DNA of 64,000 bases from Shimwellia blattae DSM 4481 = NBRC 105725 (lineage in GTDB: Bacteria; Pseudomonadota; Gammaproteobacteria; Enterobacterales; Enterobacteriaceae). Positions within the stretch are counted from its first letter, which is position 1; the number at the start of each line of letters is the position of its first letter. Location: the NCBI RefSeq assembly GCF_000262305.1, contig NC_017910.1:3782001-3846000 (forward strand), in the 5' to 3' direction. Below the pieces are notes generated by a model, which was not told where the DNA came from, made no database searches, and was given only the letters and a program-made list of their open reading frames with translations. Shown piece by piece: positions 8,400-16,754 of this stretch. Both the position numbers and the translations under genes were made by a program.

Positions 8400-8918
8400 A
8401 TGGACGCGACCACATCTCAATACGTGCTGTCACAGGCTGAAAAGCTGTGCGGGCAACGCAACGTACGCCTGACGCCCCAGCGTCTGGAAGTCCTGCGGTT
8501 GATGACGCTCCAGAACGGTGCCATCAGCGCTTACGATCTGCTGGATCTGCTGCGGGTTTCTGAGCCCCAGGCCAAGCCGCCTACCGTTTACCGGGCGCTG
8601 GATTTCCTGCTGGAGCAGGGTTTTGTCCATAAGGTTGAGTCCACCAACAGCTATGTATTGTGCCATCTGTTTGATCAACCAACGCATACCTCAGCCATGT
8701 TTATATGCGACCGTTGCGGTGTAGTAAAGGAAGAGTGCGCCCAGGGGGTTGAAGATATTATGCAGAGCCTGGCGGCAAAATCCGGGTTTGCGCTGCACCA
8801 TAACGTGATTGAGGCGCACGGCCTGTGCGCCGCCTGTGTGGAAGTGGAAACCTGCCGCCACCCTGAGCAGTGCTCCCATGACCACAGTATTACGGTAAAA
8901 AAACGCGGCCGCAGTTAA
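8400..8918 (+). CDS. zur: Zinc uptake regulator, Fur family
   Basis: The ATG at 8400 gives 172 residues aligned from the first residue with E. coli Zur (171); an in-frame ATG at 8388 has no ribosome site. The winged-helix DNA-binding domain occupies about 1-85 (RNVRLTPQRLEVLRLM, PPTVYRALDFLLEQGF). Zinc ligands are visible as Cys103/Cys106 (CDRCG), Cys143/Cys146 (CAAC), Cys88 and C-terminal cysteines and histidines. With zinc bound it represses znuABC and related uptake genes. Its stop codon overlaps that of dinF by three bases, tail to tail, so neither has a separate terminator. Confidence 0.97.
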   Translation: MDATTSQYVLSQAEKLCGQRNVRLTPQRLEVLRLMTLQNGAISAYDLLDLLRVSEPQAKPPTVYRALDFLLEQGFVHKVESTNSYVLCHLFDQPTHTSAMFICDRCGVVKEECAQGVEDIMQSLAAKSGFALHHNVIEAHGLCAACVEVETCRHPEQCSHDHSITVKKRGRS

Positions 8919-10237
8919 CCGGCAAACCACCTGTCCTGGCGCCACAGCCTGCGCCACATCCAGCCCAGCGACAGGCCGCGTAACGCCAGAAACACCAGCA
9001 GCGCCAGCCATAAGCCGTGGTTCCCGAGCCCGGGAAGGGCCAGCAGGGCCAGGCCAAAACCGGCGGCGGCTATCGCCATACTGTTGCGCATCTCGCGCCC
9101 GCGCGTGGCCCCGACAAACATCCCGTCCAGCAGGTAGCACCAGACCCCCACCAGCGGCAGCGCAATTTGCCACCACAGATAGTGGCGGGCCAGCTCACGC
9201 AGTGGGGTAATCGAGGTCAGCGCGTCAATAATCGCCCCGCCGCACAGGGCGTATGCCAGCGCAAAGCCCAGCGCCACCAGGCCCGCCTGGCGGCAGGCCG
9301 CGTACCATACGGTCAGCAGCTGGCTGCGGTCCCGGGCACCAAACGCCTGGCCCGAGTGGGCCTCCACCGCATAGGCAAAGCCATCCAGCGCGTAGGCGGT
9401 AAAGGTCAGAAAGGTCATCAGCAGGGCGTTTACCGCCACAATATCGTTACCCTGGCGGGCACCCAGTACGGTAATAGAGGCAAAACAGAGCTGGATCAGC
9501 AGCGATCGCAGCATAATGTCGCGGTTCAGCGCCAGCAGACGCCCGAGATCGCCGCGCCAGGCCTGGCGCAGCATGGCCGCAGACACGCCGCGCAGCCTGA
9601 GCACTTTCCAGGCCATCAGCGCGCCGGTCGCAAGCGTGGCGTATTCAGCCACAACGGTTGCCAGTGCGGCCCCCTGCACGTTCATACCGGCCCCGACCAC
9701 CAGCCAGAGATCCAGCACAATATTGAGGATATTCCCCACCACCAGCAGAATAACCGGTGCCCGGGCATACTGCACACCCAGCAGCCAGCCCAGCAGCACC
9801 ATATTCGCCAGTGCGGCCGGGGCGCTGAGCCAGCGGATCTCAAGGAATCGCCGGGCCTGGTGCAGCACCGCATCGCTGCCGCCCACCAGATGCAGCGCCA
9901 GATCAATAAGCGGCGCCCGGAACAGTAAAATCGCCACCCCGGCGACCAGGGCAATCAGTAGCGGCTGGGCCAGTGCCCGGGCCAGCCCGAGAGGGTCCCG
10001 GGCCCCGTAGGCCTGGGCGGTCAGCCCGGTGGTACTCATGCGTAAAAACAGCAGCAGCATAAACAAAAAGCTGGTTACCGTGGCCCCCACCGCCACACCG
10101 CCCAGGTAATCCGGGCTGTCCAGGTGGCCGATAACGGCAGTATCCACCAGCCCCAGCAGCGGGACAGTAACATTGGAAAATATCATGGGCAGCGCCAGGC
10201 GCCACAAGGCCCGATCCGCTGTAGAGAAGAACGTCAT
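8915..10237 (-). CDS. dinF: MATE family efflux transporter, SOS-inducible
   Basis: The ATG at 10237 gives 440 residues beginning MTFFSTADRALWRLALPMIF; a GTG at 10267 would add ten residues but falls inside a hairpin. The protein has the twelve hydrophobic segments of the MATE family, with conserved GLVDTAVIGHL and FLRMSTTGLTAQAYGARDP motifs, and matches E. coli DinF throughout. It sits in the inner membrane as a cation-driven exporter linked to oxidative stress and bile-salt resistance. It is the second gene of lexA-dinF, 78 bases after lexA, and so under LexA control. A 10-bp hairpin in the gap may lower its expression relative to lexA. Confidence 0.94.
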   Translation of the reverse strand: MTFFSTADRALWRLALPMIFSNVTVPLLGLVDTAVIGHLDSPDYLGGVAVGATVTSFLFMLLLFLRMSTTGLTAQAYGARDPLGLARALAQPLLIALVAGVAILLFRAPLIDLALHLVGGSDAVLHQARRFLEIRWLSAPAALANMVLLGWLLGVQYARAPVILLVVGNILNIVLDLWLVVGAGMNVQGAALATVVAEYATLATGALMAWKVLRLRGVSAAMLRQAWRGDLGRLLALNRDIMLRSLLIQLCFASITVLGARQGNDIVAVNALLMTFLTFTAYALDGFAYAVEAHSGQAFGARDRSQLLTVWYAACRQAGLVALGFALAYALCGGAIIDALTSITPLRELARHYLWWQIALPLVGVWCYLLDGMFVGATRGREMRNSMAIAAAGFGLALLALPGLGNHGLWLALLVFLALRGLSLGWMWRRLWRQDRWFAG

Positions 10238-10266
10238 GAGATACCCGAAAAAGAGGCAAAACAACA

Positions 10267-10291
10267 CCGTAGCGCCCCGGGGGCGCTACGG
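10267..10291 (-). terminator. Stem-loop between lexA and dinF (attenuator-like)
   Basis: CCGTAGCGCC (10267-10276) pairs perfectly with GGCGCTACGG (10282-10291) around a five-base loop. On the minus strand it is followed by TGTTGTTTTG, a weak T tract, so partial termination between lexA and dinF is plausible. Confidence 0.6.
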
Positions 10292-10315
10292 TCAGTCAGA
10301 AAAGAAGGGGTGGAA

Positions 10316-10927
10316 TTACAGCCATTCACCGTTGCGGATAACCCCAACGGCCAGCCCTTCAATGGTGAAGTTCTGCTCGCGCAGGTCAACCACTATCGGG
10401 CTGAATTCGCTGTTTTCAGGCAGCAGCTGCACGGTATTGCCCTGTTTTTTCAGGCGCTTTACCGTTACTTCGTCGTCAATGCGCGCCACAATCACCTGGC
10501 CGTTGCGCGCTTCCTGGGTTTTATGCACCGCCAGCAGATCGCCATCCATAATGCCGATGTCTTTCATCGACATGCCGCTAACGCGCAGCAGAAAATCCGC
10601 ACTGGGTTTAAACAACTGAGGATCGACCTGATAATGGCCTTCAATATGCTGCTGGGCCAGGAGAGGCTCACCTGCGGCCACGCGGCCAACCAGCGGTAAG
10701 CCCTCTTCTTCCTCTTCCTGCAGCAGGCGGATGCCACGGGACGCGCCGGACACAATCTCAATGGCCCCTTTACGGGCCAGAGCTTTCAGGTGCTCTTCCG
10801 CCGCATTCGGGGAACGGAACCCCAGGCGCTGGGCGATTTCAGCACGGGTCGGTGGCATACCGGTCTGGCTGATATGATCCCGGATAAGATCAAACACCTC
10901 TTGCTGCCTGGTTGTTAATGCTTTCAT
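10316..10927 (-). CDS. lexA: SOS response repressor and autoprotease
   Basis: 203 residues against 202 in E. coli; the extra one is a fifth glutamate in the hinge (LLQEEEEEGLPLVG). The N-terminal winged helix (1-70, TRAEIAQRLGFRSPNAAEEHL) binds SOS boxes. The C-terminal S24 peptidase-like domain has the catalytic Ser120 (VSGMSMKDIG) and Lys157 (DDEVTVKRL), and the self-cleavage bond is Ala85-Gly86 in GRVAAGEP. RecA filaments trigger cleavage and derepress DNA-damage genes. Two SOS boxes just upstream show autoregulation. It heads the lexA-dinF operon and lies 109 bases after dgkA on the same strand. Confidence 0.99.
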   Translation of the reverse strand: MKALTTRQQEVFDLIRDHISQTGMPPTRAEIAQRLGFRSPNAAEEHLKALARKGAIEIVSGASRGIRLLQEEEEEGLPLVGRVAAGEPLLAQQHIEGHYQVDPQLFKPSADFLLRVSGMSMKDIGIMDGDLLAVHKTQEARNGQVIVARIDDEVTVKRLKKQGNTVQLLPENSEFSPIVVDLREQNFTIEGLAVGVIRNGEWL

Positions 10928-10935
10928 TCCGCCCC

Positions 10936-10972
10936 CTGGGTGTATATACAGTTATGCTGTGAGTATATACAG
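10936..10972 (-). promoter_or_regulatory. Two LexA-binding SOS boxes
   Basis: On the minus strand, CTGTATATACTCACAG (complement of 10957-10972) and CTGTATATACACCCAG (complement of 10936-10951) both fit CTG-N10-CAG. They are spaced as in the E. coli lexA operator and end nine bases before the start codon. They provide cooperative autorepression of lexA-dinF. Confidence 0.95.
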
Positions 10973-11036
10973 TCTTCGGTGATTTTGGAACCATACGGCC
11001 CGTAAAAAAACCAGCCACTTACCGGTTTTGCGAGGC

Positions 11037-11408
11037 TTAACGGAAATACTGCCAGAGCAGCACAACCCAGATAAACAGCGCCAGTAACAGCGCAAACAGC
11101 ACCGCCGCCGAGGCCATATCCTTCGCCCGGCCAGAGAGCTCATGGTGCTCCAGACCAATACGGTCAACCACCGCTTCAATGGCGCTGTTGAGGATCTCTA
11201 CGATCATCACCAGCACCAGAGAGCCTATCAGCAGGATCCGGGCGACCGGGTCAACATCCAGCCAGCAGGCGACAATAATCCCCACAATAGACAGCATCCC
11301 CTCCTGGCGGAAGGCCGCTTCGTTGATCCATGCGGCTTTGATGCCTTTCCACGAGTAACCTGCTGCTTTAATGATCCGGGTTAACCCGGTTGCGGATGTA
11401 TTTGCCAT
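11037..11408 (-). CDS. dgkA: Diacylglycerol kinase
   Basis: A 123-residue inner-membrane protein matching E. coli DgkA (122). It phosphorylates diacylglycerol, released during membrane-derived oligosaccharide and lipopolysaccharide modification, back to phosphatidic acid. The amphipathic N-terminus (GLTRIIKAAGYSWKGIKAAW) is followed by three transmembrane helices. The active-site segment VEILNSAIEAVVDRIG and the conserved ELSGRAKDMASAAV loop are intact. The ATG has AAGG twelve bases upstream. It is divergent from plsB across 240 bases, a conserved pairing of two phospholipid genes. That gap must hold both promoters; nothing else is evident in it. Confidence 0.97.
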   Translation of the reverse strand: MANTSATGLTRIIKAAGYSWKGIKAAWINEAAFRQEGMLSIVGIIVACWLDVDPVARILLIGSLVLVMIVEILNSAIEAVVDRIGLEHHELSGRAKDMASAAVLFALLLALFIWVVLLWQYFR

Positions 11409-11648
11409 GAAAAATGCCTTATGAAAAAAAGCCCGTTGTCGGGGGGCCGATTATATACTGTGAAAGTTTCTCATTAATACAGCCCGTTGCACACCGGTTA
11501 TCCCCGCACCGCCACCCGGTCCGGCCCGGGAAAAGGCCGGGCGCGGTTGTGTGGCAAAAAGGGTCGCGACAGGGCACAGAAATCCACACTGTTTTCTGAT
11601 ATTCTTGCAGCGCATTTGCATGATTAACCCAGAGGCTTTACATCGTTT

Positions 11649-14069
11649 ATGTCAGGCTGGCCAAGTATTTACTATAAGTTACTGAATTTACCATTAAGTC
11701 TGATGGTAAAAAGCAAATCTATTCCGGCGGATCCGGCTCCTGAACTGGGCCTGGATACCTCACGCCCGATTATGTATGTGCTGCCTTATAATTCCAAGGC
11801 AGACCTGCTGACGCTGCGTGCCCAGTGTCTGGCCCATGATCTTCCGGATCCCCTTGAACCTCTTGAAATAGACGGCACCGAGCTGCCGCGCTATGTGTTC
11901 GTCCACGGTGGGCCGCGGGTGTTCACCTATTACGCGCCAAAAGAAGAGACCATTAAGCTGTTTCACCAGTATCTGGATCTCCACCGGGCGAACCCGGATC
12001 TGGATGTGCAGCTGGTGCCGGTCTCCGTGATGTTCGGCCGCGCACCGGGCCGGGAAAAAGGGGAAGTGAACCCGCCGCTGCGGATGCTTAACGGCATTCA
12101 GAAATTCTCTGCCGTCTTCTGGCTGGGCCGCGACAGCTTTGTGCGCTTCTCGCCGCCGGTCTCATTACGCTGGATGGCCACCGAACACGGCACTGACAAA
12201 TCCATCGCCCAGAAGCTGGCGCGCGTCGCGCGGATGCATTTTGCCCGCCAGCGCCTGGCGGCGGTTGGCCCGCGCCTGCCGGTGCGCCAGGATCTGTTCA
12301 ATAAGCTGCTGGCCTCCAAAGCGATTGCCAAAGCGGTAGAAGACGAAGCCCGCAGTAAGAAAATTTCCCATGAGAAGGCCCAGCAGAATGCCGTGGCGCT
12401 GATGGAGGAGATCGCGGCCAACTTCTCTTACGAAGCTATCCGCATGAGCGACCGGATCCTCGGTTTTACCTGGAACCGCCTCTACCAGGGGATCAACGTC
12501 CATAACGCCGAGCGCGTGCGTCAGCTGGCCCATGAAGGCCATGAACTGGTCTATGTGCCCTGCCACCGCAGCCATATGGACTATTTGCTGCTGTCTTACG
12601 TACTGTATCACCAGGGGCTGGTGCCGCCACATATCGCTGCCGGTATCAACCTGAACTTCTGGCCCGCCGGGCCGATTTTCCGCCGCCTGGGGGCGTTTTT
12701 TATCCGCCGCACCTTTAAGGGCAATAAGCTCTACTCCACGGTCTTTCGCGAATACCTCGGGGAGCTGTTTACCCGTGGCTACTCGGTGGAATATTTCGTT
12801 GAGGGCGGCCGCTCCCGTACCGGCCGGTTGCTGGATCCGAAAACCGGCACCCTGTCGATGACCATCCAGGCCATGCTGCGCGGCGGTAACCGCCCGATAA
12901 CCCTGGTGCCGATTTATATCGGCTATGAGCATGTGATGGAGGTGGGCACCTACGCGAAAGAGCTGCGCGGTGCCACCAAAGAAAAAGAAGGCTTTATGCA
13001 GATGGTGCGCGGCCTGAGCAAGCTGCGTAACCTGGGCCAGGGGTATGTTAACTTCGGTGAACCGCTGCCGCTGATGACCTTCCTCAACCAGCATGTGCCT
13101 GAGTGGCGCGAGTCCATTGACCCCATTGAAGCGGTGCGCCCTGCCTGGCTGACCCCGACGGTGAACAACATCGCCGGTATGCTGATGACGCGCATTAACA
13201 ACGCCGGGGCCGCGAACGCCATGAACCTGTGCTGCACGGCGCTGCTTGCCTCCCGGCAGCGTTCGCTGACCCGCGAACAGTTAACCTCCCAGCTGGATTG
13301 CTACCTGGCGCTGATGCGTAATGTGCCTTACGCCAAAGACACCACCGTGCCCGCCCTCACCAGCGAAGCGCTCATCAACCACGCGCTGCAGATGAATAAG
13401 TTCGAGGTCGAAAAGGACACCATCGGCGATATTATTATTCTGCCCCGCGAGCAGGCGGTGCTGATGACTTACTACCGTAACAACATCATGCACATGCTGA
13501 TCCTGCCTTCGCTGCTGGCGTCGATCATCACCCAGCACCGCAAAATCGCCCGCGGTGAGCTGCTGCGCCAGGTCGAAGTGCTCTACCCGATGCTCAAAGC
13601 CGAGCTGTTCCTGCGCTGGGACATCAGCGAGCTGCCGGGCGTGGTGGATAAACTGATCGCCGAGCTGGCGCGCCAGGAGCTGATTGCTGTGGATGACTCC
13701 CTGCTGCGGGTCACGCCAACCCACTCCCGGACGCTACAGCTGCTGGCCGCCGGTGCCCGGGAAACGGTACAGCGTTACGCCATTACCTTCTGGCTGCTGA
13801 GCGCTAACCCGTCAATTAACCGCGGGACGCTGGAAAAAGAGAGCCGGACACTGGCCCAGCGGTTATCCGTGCTGCACGGGATCAACGCCCCGGAATTCTT
13901 CGATAAGGCGGTGTTCTCAACCCTGGTGCTGACCCTGCGCGATGAAGGCTACATCAGCGATACGGGCGATGCCGAGCCGGATGAGACCCTGAAGGTCTAC
14001 CGGATGCTGGCGGACCTCATCATGCCGGATGTGCGCCTGACCATCGAAAGCGACGCCCAGGACGCATAA
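11649..14069 (+). CDS. plsB: Glycerol-3-phosphate 1-O-acyltransferase
   Basis: 806 residues, collinear with E. coli PlsB (807). This inner-membrane enzyme acylates glycerol-3-phosphate with acyl-ACP or acyl-CoA, the first step of phospholipid synthesis. The acyltransferase block I (CHRSHMDYLLLSY, HX4D) is near residues 304-316, followed by block II (GAFFIRRTFKGNKLY), block III (EYFVEGGRSRTGR) and block IV (ITLVPIYIGYEHV). The start beginning MSGWPSIYYKLLNLPLS is the family one, though the nearest GAGG is rather far upstream. It ends at a strong terminator shared with convergent ubiA. Confidence 0.98.
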   Translation: MSGWPSIYYKLLNLPLSLMVKSKSIPADPAPELGLDTSRPIMYVLPYNSKADLLTLRAQCLAHDLPDPLEPLEIDGTELPRYVFVHGGPRVFTYYAPKEETIKLFHQYLDLHRANPDLDVQLVPVSVMFGRAPGREKGEVNPPLRMLNGIQKFSAVFWLGRDSFVRFSPPVSLRWMATEHGTDKSIAQKLARVARMHFARQRLAAVGPRLPVRQDLFNKLLASKAIAKAVEDEARSKKISHEKAQQNAVALMEEIAANFSYEAIRMSDRILGFTWNRLYQGINVHNAERVRQLAHEGHELVYVPCHRSHMDYLLLSYVLYHQGLVPPHIAAGINLNFWPAGPIFRRLGAFFIRRTFKGNKLYSTVFREYLGELFTRGYSVEYFVEGGRSRTGRLLDPKTGTLSMTIQAMLRGGNRPITLVPIYIGYEHVMEVGTYAKELRGATKEKEGFMQMVRGLSKLRNLGQGYVNFGEPLPLMTFLNQHVPEWRESIDPIEAVRPAWLTPTVNNIAGMLMTRINNAGAANAMNLCCTALLASRQRSLTREQLTSQLDCYLALMRNVPYAKDTTVPALTSEALINHALQMNKFEVEKDTIGDIIILPREQAVLMTYYRNNIMHMLILPSLLASIITQHRKIARGELLRQVEVLYPMLKAELFLRWDISELPGVVDKLIAELARQELIAVDDSLLRVTPTHSRTLQLLAAGARETVQRYAITFWLLSANPSINRGTLEKESRTLAQRLSVLHGINAPEFFDKAVFSTLVLTLRDEGYISDTGDAEPDETLKVYRMLADLIMPDVRLTIESDAQDA

Positions 14070-14089
14070 CCCGGGCGCTAAAAACAACA

Positions 14090-14118
14090 CAGGCGGGAAT
14101 TGTCCCGCCTGTTTTTTT
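14090..14118 (+). terminator. Intrinsic terminator between plsB and ubiA
   Basis: CAGGCGGGA (14090-14098), loop ATTG, TCCCGCCTG (14103-14111), then seven T. The preceding AAAAAC gives a T-rich tract on the other strand, so it likely serves both convergent genes. Confidence 0.92.
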
Positions 14119-14138
14119 ACCGCGCGACTGCGTTCCCC

Positions 14139-15011
14139 TCAGAGGTGCAGATAACTCAGCACCAGGCCGATAAACAGCACCAGCCCCACATAGTTATTGT
14201 TCATAAACGCTTTAAAGCACAGCTCGCGCTCGCGACCGGCTATCAGCTTCTGCTGGTAGATAAACAGCGCACCGGCCAGCACAATGGCCGCGTAAAAGGC
14301 AAACCCCAGCCCGTTTATCCCGCCCAGCAGCACCATCAGCGCCAGCACCGCCAGCTGCAACAGCCCGATAATCAGCTTATCGAAGCGGCCAAACAGAATG
14401 GCCGTTGATTTCACGCCAATTTTTATATCGTCGTCCCGGTCTACCATGGCGTACTGGGTATCATAGGCCACCGCCCAGCAAATATTGGCCAGGAACATCA
14501 GCCAGCAGCTCAGGGGCACGGACTCGCTCACGGCGGCGAAGGCCATCGGGATAGACCAGCCAAACGCCGCCCCCAGAACCACCTGGGGCAGATGCGTGTA
14601 GCGCTTCATAAACGGGTATACCCAGGCCAGGGCCAGCCCCGCCACGGAGAGCAGAATGGTCATGGTGTTGAGGGTCAGCACCAGCAGGAATGACAACACC
14701 ACCAGCACCGCGAACAGGATCCGGGCCTCTTTTTCCGTGACCGCGCCGCTGGGCAGGGGGCGATTGACCGTGCGTTTTACATGGCCGTCGAATTTACGGT
14801 CCGCGTAATCATTGACCACGCATCCGGCGGCGCGCATCAGCCAGACACCGGCCACAAAAACCGCCAGAATCGTCAGCGGCGGTGCGCCGGGGGTTGCCAT
14901 CCACAGTGCCCATAATGTTGGCCAGAGCAGCAGTAACGCGCCAATGGGTTTATCGGTGCGCATTAACCGGTGATAAGCCAGCAGCTTGTTCTGCTTCAGA
15001 CTCCACTCCAT
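14139..15011 (-). CDS. ubiA: 4-hydroxybenzoate octaprenyltransferase
   Basis: 290 residues, the E. coli UbiA length. This integral inner-membrane prenyltransferase joins the polyprenyl chain to 4-hydroxybenzoate in ubiquinone synthesis. The two aspartate-rich Mg-diphosphate motifs are intact: NDYADRKFD near 67-75 and DRDDDIKIG near 191-199. Between them lie eight to nine hydrophobic helices. It follows ubiC, the enzyme making its substrate. Its start lies inside the end of ubiC, with 16 bases of overlap, implying translational coupling. In E. coli a short gap separates the two. Confidence 0.97.
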   Translation of the reverse strand: MEWSLKQNKLLAYHRLMRTDKPIGALLLLWPTLWALWMATPGAPPLTILAVFVAGVWLMRAAGCVVNDYADRKFDGHVKRTVNRPLPSGAVTEKEARILFAVLVVLSFLLVLTLNTMTILLSVAGLALAWVYPFMKRYTHLPQVVLGAAFGWSIPMAFAAVSESVPLSCWLMFLANICWAVAYDTQYAMVDRDDDIKIGVKSTAILFGRFDKLIIGLLQLAVLALMVLLGGINGLGFAFYAAIVLAGALFIYQQKLIAGRERELCFKAFMNNNYVGLVLFIGLVLSYLHL

Positions 15012-15526
15012 TTCTCTTCCTCTTCATACACAGGTGCAGCCGGCAGGAACAGCTCGGTCAGCAATAACGGTTTTCCTGACAGGCGCAGGCGGGAGCGCCG
15101 CCCCCACAGTCCTTCATTCTGCCCGGTCTGGATAAAATCCCGGGTCAGGGTTGATGATGTAAACAGATACCGGCCCAGAGGGGTCTCGCCCAGCTGTTTT
15201 AATGCCAGCTCCGGGCCATTAAGGGTGGATTCCGGCACCAGCGTGCGGCCAGCCAGCCAGGGCACGCCATCCCCGCACAGCAGGATCTCCCGCAGCCAGT
15301 AGCGCGGCTCCCCGGGCAGTAACGCCGACTCATCATCAGTCATTTCGGGCTGGCCGACAAATGCTTCACGCAGAATCACCACACTTACCTTGCGACACCG
15401 GGTCTCAAAGCGTTTGGTCATCGAGTCTTCCAGCAGCAACCAGTCAAGGGTAGCCGGGCTTGCGGTTGCGGGGAGCGAATCAAAATAGTGCAGCCCATAG
15501 AGCTGAGCCAGCGCAGGATGAGACAT
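14996..15526 (-). CDS. ubiC: Chorismate pyruvate-lyase
   Basis: Converts chorismate to 4-hydroxybenzoate plus pyruvate, the first committed step to ubiquinone. Two adjacent ATG codons exist (15529 and 15526); the second, seven bases after AGGAG, gives the family start MSHPALAQLYGL and 176 residues. E. coli UbiC has 165; the difference is an acidic C-terminal extension, EEEEKWSGV, after the usual end LTELFLPAAPVY. This extension carries the frame into the first codons of ubiA. Conserved motifs TKRFE, RYWLREILL, GRYLFTSSTLTRDFI and LWGRRSRL are present. Confidence 0.95.
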   Translation of the reverse strand: MSHPALAQLYGLHYFDSLPATASPATLDWLLLEDSMTKRFETRCRKVSVVILREAFVGQPEMTDDESALLPGEPRYWLREILLCGDGVPWLAGRTLVPESTLNGPELALKQLGETPLGRYLFTSSTLTRDFIQTGQNEGLWGRRSRLRLSGKPLLLTELFLPAAPVYEEEEKWSGV

Positions 15527-15644
15527 CATTCATCTCCTGGATAATACCTGGCAGCATTGTAACGCAGAAGCGGAAGAACGTGGTGAACATTGCAGGGGGT
15601 GAGCAGCATAAACGCAACAATCGCGCAACATACCACCCGAACAG

Positions 15645-15670
15645 ATAAAAAAGGTGCGCCGCAGCGCACC
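15645..15670 (-). terminator. Intrinsic terminator after malM
   Basis: On the minus strand GGTGCGC-TGCG-GCGCACC (complement of 15653-15670) followed by TTTTTTATC ends the malK-lamB-malM operon. The rest of the 15530-15702 gap shows nothing else I can support. Confidence 0.88.
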
Positions 15671-15702
15671 AGTACCGCAAACATCAGCAATGTGGGGAAG
15701 AC

Positions 15703-16629
15703 TTACCCCTTGCCTTTTACACTGCTGATAAACGTGGTGCGGGCGGAGGTTGAGCCCAGCCGCTCGGCTTCATTCAGCAGTTTCAGCGCCTTGTCGATAT
15801 CGCCTCTGGCAACCGCGTCCTTAATTGCCTGATTAAAGTAACGTTCCGTGTCGTTCAGCATCGGCTCGCTTTTCACCACCGGCGCCGGGGCGGGCGCTGC
15901 CGCAGCCGGGGCCACCACCGCCGCCGTATTGCCCACAGTCACCGGGCTGGCAGATGAGGCGCCAAACAGCGGCCCCACCAGAATGCTGGAGGAGGAGTTA
16001 GTGCTGACTTTCAGTTTCAGCGTGCCCTGCGTAGCGTGGCGGGCTACCGGATCCGGAATATCCGGCACCGCGTTACCCACGCCTTTGGCATAGGCTTTGG
16101 CCGGGTCCAGCAGTGTGGTGGTAGTGCGGAGATCCTGTGGCGTGGTGAACACCAGGACATAAATTTTCTGCTGCCCCAGGGCCGGGGTCAGCTTCATCAC
16201 GCCTTCCAGGCGATCGGCGGACATCACGCCCGGTGCCTGGTAGGTAAAATAGCTGCCCGGGAAATAGGCCGAAGGGGTCATATTCTGGTCGAGGATCAGC
16301 ACATTCGGCACGAAGGCGAGATTGTTTTTAATTTCGCTGGTCAGTGTCAGCGTCAGCTCGCCAATATTCGCCGGTACACTGTAGGCGGCGACCGGGCCGG
16401 TGATCCCGGCCACATCCAGGGGCTGGCCTGCGCTGGCAAGCTCGGTGGTCTGGGTGCGTGACTGAAGCACCGGGGTCCAGTTCAGCTGCTGTAGCGCCGC
16501 CTGCGGGACAGCCGGAGCACCGGAGATATCCTGGGGCACAATGTTAACGTCCGCCAGGCTCACACCCGGGAGCGTGGCGAACAGCCCTGCGCTCAGGCAA
16601 AGGGCGATAAGACGTTTATTCATTTTCAT
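15703..16629 (-). CDS. malM: Maltose operon periplasmic protein
   Basis: From the ATG at 16629 (AGG upstream) it encodes 308 residues, against 306 for E. coli MalM. A signal peptide occupies about 1-26 (MKMNKRLIALCLSAGLF..., cleavage after SLA), so the product is periplasmic. The body matches MalM closely (PVAAYSVPANIGELTLTLTS, ALGQQKIYVLVFTTPQDL). An alanine/proline linker near 240-262 precedes the conserved C-terminal helices (LLNEAERLGSTSARTTFIS). Last gene of malK-lamB-malM; MalT-dependent. The exact function is unknown even in E. coli, where it is not needed for maltose uptake. Confidence 0.95.
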   Translation of the reverse strand: MKMNKRLIALCLSAGLFATLPGVSLADVNIVPQDISGAPAVPQAALQQLNWTPVLQSRTQTTELASAGQPLDVAGITGPVAAYSVPANIGELTLTLTSEIKNNLAFVPNVLILDQNMTPSAYFPGSYFTYQAPGVMSADRLEGVMKLTPALGQQKIYVLVFTTPQDLRTTTTLLDPAKAYAKGVGNAVPDIPDPVARHATQGTLKLKVSTNSSSSILVGPLFGASSASPVTVGNTAAVVAPAAAAPAPAPVVKSEPMLNDTERYFNQAIKDAVARGDIDKALKLLNEAERLGSTSARTTFISSVKGKG

Positions 16630-16706
16630 TATTATTACCTCATGGGTCATAAAGCGTTTGCCAGGCAATAGCGCGCTTTATGTCAATCCGCGACGATACA
16701 GACAGA

Positions 16707-16728
16707 GGAGAGGCGCCGGGCGCCCCTC
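16707..16728 (-). other. GC-rich stem-loop between lamB and malM
   Basis: GGAG-A-GGCG / CGCC-C-CTCC forms a short hairpin in the 125-base gap between lamB and malM. There is no T tract. It may stabilise the lamB message or trim malM expression, the role played by repeat elements at this site in E. coli. Confidence 0.4.
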
Positions 16729-16754
16729 CCCGGGTTACGACACAGCCGGGCCGC

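Noticed and set aside
12165..13094. A 309-codon frame antisense to plsB
   Set aside because: Shadow of plsB, His/Gln-rich as expected from antisense codons.
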